Shown here one piece after another: positions 15,614-22,291 of a stretch of DNA of 25,013 bases. The position numbers and the translations under genes were made by a program. The stretch comes from RGIG4079 sp045646905 (GTDB lineage Bacteria > Bacteroidota > Bacteroidia > Bacteroidales > Muribaculaceae), in assembly GCA_045646905.1 (NCBI GenBank), contig JAZRLP010000034.1, positions 1 through 25,013 of the forward strand, written 5' to 3'. Under the pieces are notes generated by a model. The model ran no database searches. It saw only the letters and a list, made by a program, of their open reading frames with translations, and was not told the origin of the DNA. Position 1 is the stretch's first letter; each line of letters starts with the position of its first letter.

Positions 15614-16051
15614 TTACAATTCGATATAATGCATCAGTTCATCTACGCGGCGACGCATAGTATCTTCATCCACAGCATTTTCGTGAACAATTTGCACCAC
15701 CTCATAGCCATAGCGAGCAAGACTTCGAGCCACACTCTCACCGTTATTCACCCCCACGCGCAGTTCCACCACCATTTGGCCAGTAGGAGTCGTTTCGCCG
15801 GTGACATTAAGATTGAGCACATGAGCATCGCAATCCTCCACGGCACGCGCCACTATCGACGCAGCATAATCACTCTTGTGGCAAATCATCGTGAGCCTAC
15901 ACGAATCTTCGACCACAGGGAACAATCGAGCCATTTTTTGGGCCATATCAACCCCTAAATCTTCTTCAAGGGTGTCAATTTGCGTTAATATATTATCTTT
16001 TGCGCTCAAATCTTTCGCTATTTTATTATTTCTAACTATTTTTGTAGTCAA
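15614..16051 (-). CDS. ACT-like small protein, apparently lacking the CBS half of its Bacteroides counterpart
   Basis: The product is 145 residues. Residues about 50-145 (SCRLTMICHKSDYAASIVARAVEDCDA... to MHYIEL) match the general form of the C-terminal ACT-like domain in the CBS-domain protein that sits between nadK and pdxJ in Bacteroides. Shared features are a beta strand, a SxIARxVE-type helix, a VLxLxVT strand, and a final RVDELMHYIEL helix. The CBS pair that normally occupies the first 120 or so residues is absent and replaced by a short polar lead (MTTKIVRNNKIAKDL...). A ligand-binding or regulatory role is inferred from fold type only. It is the first gene of the minus-strand group with nadK and divergent from pdxJ. 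Confidence 0.6.
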   Translation of the reverse strand: MTTKIVRNNKIAKDLSAKDNILTQIDTLEEDLGVDMAQKMARLFPVVEDSCRLTMICHKSDYAASIVARAVEDCDAHVLNLNVTGETTPTGQMVVELRVGVNNGESVARSLARYGYEVVQIVHENAVDEDTMRRRVDELMHYIEL

Positions 16052-16129
16052 GAAAATGTTTTTAATTAAAACTACTTATAAATCTTGACAAATTTACGAA
16101 TAATTATTTTAATCAATACCAATTATTCA

Positions 16130-16143
16130 ACAAGTTAACTTGT
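16130..16143. promoter_or_regulatory. 14-bp palindrome in the divergent ACT-like/pdxJ spacer
   Basis: ACAAGTTAACTTGT is a perfect palindrome centred 40 bp upstream of the pdxJ ATG. An inverted pair, TTGACAA (16085-16091) and TTGTCAA (16141-16147), also spans the spacer. It may be an operator for one or both genes. No clear TAnnTTTG element is visible in this 125-bp spacer. Confidence 0.35.
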
Positions 16144-16176
16144 CAAACAGATTTTTTAGGAATTTCTAAACAAAAA

Positions 16177-16890
16177 ATGACAAATTTAAGTGTAAATATC
16201 AACAAAATTGCCACATTACGCAACTCTCGTGGCGAAAATCAACCCAATGTGCAACAAGTTGCTGTCGATTGCGAAGGATTTGGTGCCAACGGCATCACCG
16301 TTCATCCTCGCCCCGACGAGCGACACATCAAGTATGACGATGTTTACAAACTTCGCCCATTGGTTAAAACCGAGTTCAACATCGAGGGATATCCCTCCCC
16401 CGAGTTTATGGATCTCGTTCTCAAGGTGAAGCCCGAACAAGTTACCCTTGTTCCCGACGCTCCCGATGCCCTCACCTCATCGGCTGGATGGCAAGTTGAG
16501 CCCAACATAGAGTTCCTCACCAACATCGTCGATGCACTTCGCGATGCAGGTATCAGATCATCTATCTTTGTTGATACCGATGTAGAAAATATCAAAATGG
16601 CGGCTAAAACTGGTGCCGACCGTGTTGAATTGTTCACAAAACCCTATGCCGACAACTACGCCAAAGACCGCGAGGCTGCCGTTGCGCCCTACATCTTGGC
16701 GAGCCAAGCTGCCCATAAAGCAGGGCTCGGGGTTAATGCCGGTCACGACCTCAACCTCGAAAACCTCGAGTATTTCCACAAGCAAATGCCCTACCTCAAC
16801 GAGGTATCGATAGGTCACTCTCTCATTTCCGACGCCCTATATTTAGGGTTGAGCGAAACGATTGCTCGATACAAAAAATGTCTTAAATAA
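16177..16890 (+). CDS. pdxJ: Pyridoxine 5'-phosphate synthase
   Basis: It condenses 1-deoxyxylulose 5-phosphate with 3-amino-1-phosphohydroxyacetone to pyridoxine 5'-phosphate, the ring-closing step of vitamin B6 synthesis, as a cytosolic TIM barrel. At 237 residues it has the family length. Motifs: N-terminal LSVNINKIATLRNSRG, GITVHPRPDERHI near 39-51 with active-site His and Arg, EFNIEGYPSPEF near 66-77 with the Glu, LVPDAP, VELFTKPYA, GLGVNAGHDLNLEN near 183-196, and EVSIGHSLISDA. It is followed after 37 bp by the exbB-exbD-tonB group. Confidence 0.97.
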   Translation: MTNLSVNINKIATLRNSRGENQPNVQQVAVDCEGFGANGITVHPRPDERHIKYDDVYKLRPLVKTEFNIEGYPSPEFMDLVLKVKPEQVTLVPDAPDALTSSAGWQVEPNIEFLTNIVDALRDAGIRSSIFVDTDVENIKMAAKTGADRVELFTKPYADNYAKDREAAVAPYILASQAAHKAGLGVNAGHDLNLENLEYFHKQMPYLNEVSIGHSLISDALYLGLSETIARYKKCLK

Positions 16891-16927
16891 TAACCACTAA
16901 ACTCAATATTACAACCTTTCATTTATC

Positions 16928-17659
16928 ATGGTACTTTTAAATTCAATACCTGCTACTCAAGCTGCAATTGACACAGTTGCAACAATCGCCAACACCGCTA
17001 CTGCTACCGAAGCAGCAGCCGCTCCTTCAACCGTAAACCTCTCAATATGGGAACTTTGCCTCGAGGGTGGTTTTATCATGATTCCACTTGCATTGCTCTC
17101 AATATTGGCAATATACATCTTCATCGAGCGCGCCATTGCTATTCACAAAGCAACTAAATATGACCCCTCGTTCATGAAACGCATCAAAGACTATGTGCAC
17201 GACGGAGAAATCGAAAGCGCTCAAAACCTTTGCAAGGCCAACCCTTCGCCTGCTGCTCGACTCATTGCCAAAGGTCTTTCGCGCATTGGTCGCCCTGCCA
17301 ACGACATCCTTGTTGCCATTGAAAATGTGGGCAACATCGAGATAGCCAACCTTGGCAAAGGTCTTCCTTGGCTTGCTACTACTGCTGCCGGCGCGCCTAT
17401 GCTTGGTTTCTTGGGTACTGTTATCGGTATGGTTGACGCATTCTTCAGCATCGCCAACTCGGGCAACGCTGCTTCTATCGGCGACTTTGCAGGTGGCATC
17501 TACACCGCTTTGGTCACCACCGTTGCCGGTCTCATCGTGGGTATCATCGCTCTTTTTGCCTACAACTACCTCGTGGCTCGCATCAACAAAGTGATGAATC
17601 AACTCGAAGCACGCACAATGGAATTTATGGACCTCATCAACGAGCCTAACCAAGAATAA
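16928..17659 (+). CDS. exbB: ExbB/TolQ/MotA-family proton channel subunit
   Basis: An inner-membrane subunit of the Ton motor, 243 residues. An Ala/Thr-rich N-terminus (about 10-35) precedes TM1 (48-66, GFIMIPLALLSILAIYIFIE), a cytoplasmic region with the KANPSPAARLIAKGL segment, then TM2 (about 150-172, containing APMLGFLGTVIGMVDAF) and TM3 (about 187-212, GIYTALVTTVAGLIVGIIAL). The GLLGTVxGM-type signature of TM2 is conserved as GFLGTVIGM. Stop and next ATG are 2 bp apart, so it is translated with exbD. With ExbD and TonB it harvests the proton gradient to drive outer-membrane receptors. Confidence 0.93.
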   Translation: MVLLNSIPATQAAIDTVATIANTATATEAAAAPSTVNLSIWELCLEGGFIMIPLALLSILAIYIFIERAIAIHKATKYDPSFMKRIKDYVHDGEIESAQNLCKANPSPAARLIAKGLSRIGRPANDILVAIENVGNIEIANLGKGLPWLATTAAGAPMLGFLGTVIGMVDAFFSIANSGNAASIGDFAGGIYTALVTTVAGLIVGIIALFAYNYLVARINKVMNQLEARTMEFMDLINEPNQE

Positions 17660-17661
17660 TC

Positions 17662-18111
17662 ATGGCACTAAAACGTCAACACGAAATATCGGCTACCTTC
17701 TCAATGGCATCGATGACCGATGTCATCTTCCTCCTGCTCGTATTCTTTATGGTTACTTCTACTTTTGTGTTTCCCACAGCCCTCGAAGTAAACTTACCTC
17801 AAAGTTCTGAGCAAACAGCCATTAAGCCCGGCACTCGAGTGTATCTCGACAAAGAGATGCAACTTTTTGTGTCGCACGACAAAGAAGAGCCTCAACCCAT
17901 TCACCTCGATAACCTTGTGAGCTACCTCGTCACAGTGCAAGTGCAAGCCCCCGAAAGCTTCATTGCCCTATATGCCGACGAGGAAGTACCCTATGGCAAA
18001 GTAGTTGAAATTCTCAACCTTGCCGCTCAAAACAACCTCAAGATGGTGCTTGCCACTAAACCGGCGCCCACCTCGGCTCAACCTGCTTCAACAACCTCTC
18101 AACCTCAATAA
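17662..18111 (+). CDS. exbD: ExbD/TolR-family motor subunit
   Basis: This protein of 149 residues has a short cytoplasmic N-terminus and a single TM helix (about 20-40). It carries the essential aspartate of the family at D20 (SMTDVIFLLLVFFMVTSTFV). The periplasmic domain (45-130) includes VYLDKEMQLFV and LYADEEVPYGKVVEIL, typical of the ExbD fold. A Thr/Ser/Pro/Gln tail ends the protein. Bacteroides loci often have two exbD genes here; this one has a single copy. Confidence 0.93.
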   Translation: MALKRQHEISATFSMASMTDVIFLLLVFFMVTSTFVFPTALEVNLPQSSEQTAIKPGTRVYLDKEMQLFVSHDKEEPQPIHLDNLVSYLVTVQVQAPESFIALYADEEVPYGKVVEILNLAAQNNLKMVLATKPAPTSAQPASTTSQPQ

Positions 18112-18123
18112 TGCGCCATAGCG

Positions 18124-18936
18124 ATGGAACAAGAAAATAAATCACGCATCATTGCCATCGCCGGCACTATTGCTTTTCATGTGCTATTGCTCGTGATATC
18201 ATTGTGCTTTGTCATTGAGCATTCACCTCAACACGACCTCAACGCTCAATGGCCGCCGGTCGATTCGAGCGAAATTCTCTTTGGTGGCGAATATGTGATG
18301 CTTGGCGACATGCAACAACCTCTCGAAGAGAGCGACCAACAACAACCTGCCCCATCGGCCGACGAAAATGATGCTCCCCCTGCCGACGACCTCCAAAATT
18401 CAGGCTCTAAAGGCGAACCAGCACAAGTGGTTACAACCCCCAACGAGTCGCCCATGAAAGTAGAGAAAAAGCCCGTCGAAACGCCCAAACCAGGCCCTAC
18501 TGAAGAGGAACTCGCTGCTGCCGAGAAAGCACGCATCGAAAAAGAGAAACAACAAAAAATTCAAGAACAAATCAGAAATCAGTTTGCCAGCAAAGGTAAA
18601 AGCTCCGACGAAGGTGGCAAAGGAAAAACTGGGCAAGCCGACGGAAATAGCGAATCGGGGGCTACTTCGGGCTCTCCAGGAGCCGACCTCGGCGGTCGCA
18701 CACTCGCACATTGGGTAAAAACATCAAGCACCAAGGCAGGGACCATCGTAGTTGCTGTGAGCGTAAACCCTCAAGGCAAAGTCATTTCGGCAAAGGTAAA
18801 AAGTGGTTCAGGACCAGCCTATGCCGATGCTGCCACTCGCACCCGTTGCGAACAAGCTTCTCTCAAATGCTCTTTCTCTGTCTCTAAAACCGAGACCAAA
18901 GAGCAACGCGGCACAATCACTTGGCGATTCAAATAA
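18124..18936 (+). CDS. tonB: TonB-family energy transducer
   Basis: The product has 270 residues. TM helix about 10-30 includes a His (H19, TIAFHVLLLV), as in the SxxxH motif of TonB that engages ExbB/ExbD. A long periplasmic linker rich in Pro, Glu, Gln and Lys (about 45-165) contains a charged helical stretch EKARIEKEKQQKIQEQIRNQ and then a Gly/Ser-rich segment. The C-terminal domain (about 180-270; VAVSVNPQGKVISAKVKSGS, then AATRTRCEQASLKCSF and RGTITWRFK) has the TonB C-terminal pattern. The two Cys in it are unusual enough to note. It starts 12 bp after exbD. It would contact the TonB boxes of SusC-type receptors. Confidence 0.9.
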   Translation: MEQENKSRIIAIAGTIAFHVLLLVISLCFVIEHSPQHDLNAQWPPVDSSEILFGGEYVMLGDMQQPLEESDQQQPAPSADENDAPPADDLQNSGSKGEPAQVVTTPNESPMKVEKKPVETPKPGPTEEELAAAEKARIEKEKQQKIQEQIRNQFASKGKSSDEGGKGKTGQADGNSESGATSGSPGADLGGRTLAHWVKTSSTKAGTIVVAVSVNPQGKVISAKVKSGSGPAYADAATRTRCEQASLKCSFSVSKTETKEQRGTITWRFK

Positions 18937-18976
18937 TCCCCCCTCGCCATCCTCATTATAGCCTATCGTCACTCAC

Positions 18977-20722
18977 ATGAAACACCTTCTCCCCATCATA
19001 TTATCTATCCTCTTACTCTCTGCTTGTGGGGAAAGTGGGCGTATGCAATTTGAACAATTGCAACAAATTGACTCAATTGCCGAAGTTAATGCCAATAGTG
19101 CAGTAGCTATGCTTAAAGAGATTAAGCGCGATTCTCTTTTAGGCAATGACAACAAATATTATTACGATTTATTAAAAATTCGCACCAACGATAAAGCATA
19201 TATTGCCCACACATCCGATTCGGCTATACTATCGGTTATCAACTATTTTGAAAATCACGATTTCAATAATCTGCTCCCAGTAGCCTACTACTATGGTGGT
19301 CGTGTGTATTCCGACCTTGGCGATGCTCCACAAGCCCTTGAATATTTCCACAAAGCTTTAGATTGCGAAAACATCAATATTAAAACCAAAGAACTTACAT
19401 ATGGCCAAATGGCAAGTATATATCATAAACAAAAAGTATATGATTTAGCAATACCCGCTTATAAAAAAGCTATTAAATTAAATGACCAAAATAACAATGT
19501 TACAAACTCATTATATAATACTCTTAATTTAGTAAACATCTATATTCTGAAAGATAGGACAGATAGTGCATTTATGTTACATAACAACGTCCTTAATAAA
19601 GCTAAAACATTAGATAATTCATCATTAATCCTATCTGCAAACCTCCAATTAGCAAATATACACTTATTAAACAAAGATTACTCCTCTGCGAATAAAATAC
19701 TAAATTCAATTAACTCACTCTCATCCAAAGAAGATTCAACTTCAATTTCAACTTTGCTTGCTAAATTTCATTACAATCTTAACAACATTGATTCTACAAT
19801 TTTATATTGTAACAAACTCATTAAATCCAAAAGTCTCAATGCCCAATTAAACGGATATAATATTTTAGCCAATTTACACATGCATAATAATAGGATAAAT
19901 GAAGCATATGATGCTATGATTATGTCAACTAAATTATCTGATTCTATCCGCAAACTGCAAACTCCACAAGAAATACGTCAATTATCTTCAATATACAACT
20001 ATCAAATTCGTGAACGAGAAAACAACAAATTAAAACAGGAAGCACAAGAACATAAAATTAAGATTATATTTTTGGTTGGCTCGATTACGATTATCATTAT
20101 TCTTGCTCTAGCTATAATTCTCATTATTCGTAAAAGGAAACACATTATTAAACTAAAGCTCCAAAATGTTGAACTTTTGCTTAAACAAAGTAATGAGTTT
20201 AACGAAAACACCATTGCTGAAAATAATAAGAAAATTGCTCAATTAGAATCGCAAATTAGTTCAATAAACTGTGAGAATCAATCTCTTATTCAAGAATTAG
20301 AAAATCAAAAGAAATTATTGGAACTCAATAATGAAAAAGCTATTATTTATCAAAATCAAAAAAACAATGCCATCATTGCATTCAATAAAGATGCATTTAT
20401 TGTAGACCTATATAATCGACTAAAAAACTATCCCGAAGGTAAAAACATTATCTCTGAAAAAGAATGGAACATACTCACAGAAAAAATCTCTGCACTTTTT
20501 CCTACATTTATTAATACCATACATGAGTTGCCGTTCAAACTTAGTTCTTATGAATTTCGTATTTCCATTCTAGTAAAAACTAAATTTACCCCTACTGAGA
20601 TTGCTCGTTTAACAAATCACTCTGACGCATCTGTGTCAATAACTCGTGCTCGACTTCACAAAAAATTAACAAACAATGATGGTAAAGCCTCTGACTGGGA
20701 CAATTTTATAAATAGCATATAA
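18977..20722 (+). CDS. TPR lipoprotein sensor with transmembrane helix and cytoplasmic HTH
   Basis: The product has 581 residues. A lipobox LLSAC gives a lipidated Cys at 17. Residues about 25-340 are tetratricopeptide-like helical repeats (for example AYYYGGRVYSDLGDAPQALE at 103-122, then YGQMASIYHKQKVYDLAIPA). A hydrophobic helix at 363-385 is followed by basic residues (RKRKH), then a coiled coil (about 390-465), and a C-terminal HTH of LuxR-like form at 520-565 (SSYEFRISILVKTKFTPTEI, ARLTNHSDASVSITRARLHK). The topology predicts TPRs outside and the DNA-binding part inside: a one-piece signal transducer. Bacteroidales carry many such regulators. The first 400 bp are less AT-rich than the rest. 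A paralogue's tail opens the window. The likely target is the promoter at 20779-20839. Confidence 0.85.
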   Translation: MKHLLPIILSILLLSACGESGRMQFEQLQQIDSIAEVNANSAVAMLKEIKRDSLLGNDNKYYYDLLKIRTNDKAYIAHTSDSAILSVINYFENHDFNNLLPVAYYYGGRVYSDLGDAPQALEYFHKALDCENINIKTKELTYGQMASIYHKQKVYDLAIPAYKKAIKLNDQNNNVTNSLYNTLNLVNIYILKDRTDSAFMLHNNVLNKAKTLDNSSLILSANLQLANIHLLNKDYSSANKILNSINSLSSKEDSTSISTLLAKFHYNLNNIDSTILYCNKLIKSKSLNAQLNGYNILANLHMHNNRINEAYDAMIMSTKLSDSIRKLQTPQEIRQLSSIYNYQIRERENNKLKQEAQEHKIKIIFLVGSITIIIILALAIILIIRKRKHIIKLKLQNVELLLKQSNEFNENTIAENNKKIAQLESQISSINCENQSLIQELENQKKLLELNNEKAIIYQNQKNNAIIAFNKDAFIVDLYNRLKNYPEGKNIISEKEWNILTEKISALFPTFINTIHELPFKLSSYEFRISILVKTKFTPTEIARLTNHSDASVSITRARLHKKLTNNDGKASDWDNFINSI

Positions 20723-20778
20723 GCATACAACAGACTGATTATTAAATATTTACCCCCACACAAGAATTTATCTTTTTA

Positions 20779-20839
20779 AATTGTAAAGTTTTTGTAAAGT
20801 CATTTTTGATGCATTCTCTTTGTTTTCTTCATTAATTTG
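20779..20839 (+). promoter_or_regulatory. Direct-repeat operator and promoter of the DUF3244/S74/C25 operon
   Basis: Two copies of TTGTAAAGT at 20781-20789 and 20792-20800 (11-bp period) are followed after 2 bp by TTTTTG (20803-20808), then exactly 24 bp, then TAATTTG (20833-20839, one base short of TAnnTTTG). The ATG is at 20869. Element order and the 2- and 24-bp spacings equal those at 84-145, although the repeat sequence differs (TTGTAAAGT versus TTGGGAAC). This suggests related regulators with different DNA specificity. Confidence 0.6.
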
Positions 20840-20868
20840 CACAAGTTAAATTTTAATTTTTACAAATT

Positions 20869-21228
20869 ATGAAGAAAACATTTTTATTATTATTTCTAAT
20901 GTGTGGAGTTCTTTTATCTTCAGCTGAGGAGAAAAAAGAAATTCCAATAGAGGACGAACCATTTGTCACAATAACTCCACGCATTCCCAATTATGGAAGT
21001 GACATCACCGCTTTTTATCAAAACGGAGTAGTGTATCTACAGTTCGCTTACGACATGGGCGAGGTGGAAATCACAGTAACTAACGAATCAACAGGTGAGC
21101 AATGGCAACAAATTGATGACTCAGCTTTTGGCTCTGCGACAATCGCCACTTCAACCGATGCCAGTAACTATTATATTACAATAGTTACCGACGATGGGAC
21201 TTGCTACTCGGGTAGCTATTCTCTTTAA
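20869..21228 (+). CDS. DUF3244-like small secreted protein
   Basis: This 119-residue protein has a signal peptide (MKKTFLLLFLMCGVLLSS, then AEEKKE). The mature part is a single all-beta domain: a TITPRIPNYG lead, ITAFYQNGVVYLQFAYDMGE, VEITVTNESTGEQW, then NYYITIVTDDGTCYSGSYSL. This is the pattern of the Bacteroidales DUF3244 family (strand with a hydrophobic face, n-x-x-G turn, terminal Y-x-I ... G-x-F/Y-x-L). Function is unknown; such proteins are typically found next to TPR-HTH regulators and secreted proteases. It is first in the operon after the direct-repeat promoter. A hairpin (21254-21288) separates it from the next gene and could reduce read-through. Confidence 0.7.
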   Translation: MKKTFLLLFLMCGVLLSSAEEKKEIPIEDEPFVTITPRIPNYGSDITAFYQNGVVYLQFAYDMGEVEITVTNESTGEQWQQIDDSAFGSATIATSTDASNYYITIVTDDGTCYSGSYSL

Positions 21229-21253
21229 TTAAGATTTATCTTATTTCACAAAC

Positions 21254-21288
21254 AAGGTTACTCGGCATACTTATATGCCGAGAACCTT
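21254..21288 (+). terminator. Hairpin between the DUF3244-like and S74 genes
   Basis: AAGGTT, a bulged A, and CTCGGCATA pair with TATGCCGAG and AACCTT around a CTTA loop: 15 base pairs with one bulge. No T run follows (TAATTAAAC), so it may be a partial terminator or an mRNA-processing/stability hairpin within the operon. No separate promoter is obvious in the 40 bp after it. Confidence 0.6.
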
Positions 21289-21329
21289 TAATTAAACTAA
21301 TCATTTTAACCCTAAATATAATTTTAATT

Positions 21330-22280
21330 ATGAAAATCAATTATTTTTTTAAGAAACTATTGTTTTGCTTTATTACAACCCTCTTTTTCTCAAATATTAT
21401 TAACGCCCAAATTTCTTATGATGGAAATATTCTAAATTTTGGAGGAGCCCCAACTAACGGACGTTACAATTTTTTGGTTGATAAGTTTAGCGGCTTATAT
21501 TGGACTTTTAATAATGGAGTAAATTTCATGCAATTTGATGTAGCAACAGCAAATCCTCGTATTGCTGGAACAGGAAATAAAATAGTGTTTTACAACTCTT
21601 TTACAAACACATATAATAGCATTCAAGTTGCAAACGTTTATAATAATTCTGATGAACGCACAAAAACAAACATCAACTCTATTGATAATGGGCTAAATAC
21701 CATCTTAAGTTTACGCCCAGTTAGTTATAATTGGAAATCCAATATCGCTAATACAAAATCTCGCACAAACGACAACACTCAAAGTATTCCAACTGGACCT
21801 GAAGAGGGAAAAACTCAATATGGATTTCTTGCTCAAGATGTAGAAAAGATTTTACCCGATGCAGTTATAACCGATGAAAATGGCTATAAATTAATTAACT
21901 ATACTGCAATTATCCCCCATCTTGTGCAATCGGTTCAGGAATTACAAGGAGTTGTTGCAAATCAAGAAGCTATTATTGAAAACCTTTCTTCACAACTTGC
22001 TCAAAATGGTAGCAATGCAACTCTTTGCAAAATAACAAACTGCACGCCAAACCCAACATCGGGAATAATCACTTTTGAATATACATTAAGCGAAACTACA
22101 TCTTCAGCAACAATTCTAGTAACCGATTTAGTTGGTGCATTAAAATATAGCTTAGATTGTTCTCCTATAGAAACGTCTATAACCGAAGATTTATCTTCTC
22201 TTAAAGATGGCTTATACATTGCAACTCTTTCGGTTAATGGCGAAGTTCAAGACTCTAAACAATTTATTATTAGAAAATAA
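21330..22280 (+). CDS. Secreted S74 (endosialidase-chaperone) protein with T9SS tail
   Basis: The protein has 316 residues. A signal peptide (about 1-27, ending NAQ) precedes a short beta-rich segment (28-100). Residues 105-205 form a peptidase S74 intramolecular chaperone domain: NNSDERTKTNINSID at 105-119, LNTILSLRPVSYNWK at 122-136, YGFLAQDVEKILPDAV at 164-179, and YTAIIPHLVQSVQELQ at 191-206 leading into a short coiled coil. In phage proteins this domain trimerises the protein and then cuts itself off before the Asp, here predicted at S107/D108. Residues 235-316 are a type A T9SS-like sorting domain (CTPNPTSGIITFEYTL, LVTDLVGALKYS, LKDGLYIATLSVNGE). The protein is probably a trimeric surface or extracellular fibre. 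It is 11 bp upstream of the C25 gene. Confidence 0.85.
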   Translation: MKINYFFKKLLFCFITTLFFSNIINAQISYDGNILNFGGAPTNGRYNFLVDKFSGLYWTFNNGVNFMQFDVATANPRIAGTGNKIVFYNSFTNTYNSIQVANVYNNSDERTKTNINSIDNGLNTILSLRPVSYNWKSNIANTKSRTNDNTQSIPTGPEEGKTQYGFLAQDVEKILPDAVITDENGYKLINYTAIIPHLVQSVQELQGVVANQEAIIENLSSQLAQNGSNATLCKITNCTPNPTSGIITFEYTLSETTSSATILVTDLVGALKYSLDCSPIETSITEDLSSLKDGLYIATLSVNGEVQDSKQFIIRK

Positions 22281-22291
22281 GATTATCTCTT

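Noticed and set aside
17099..17653. 184-codon minus-strand open frame inside exbB
   Set aside because: It is the antisense shadow of a conserved exbB gene, with atypical composition and no recognisable motif.
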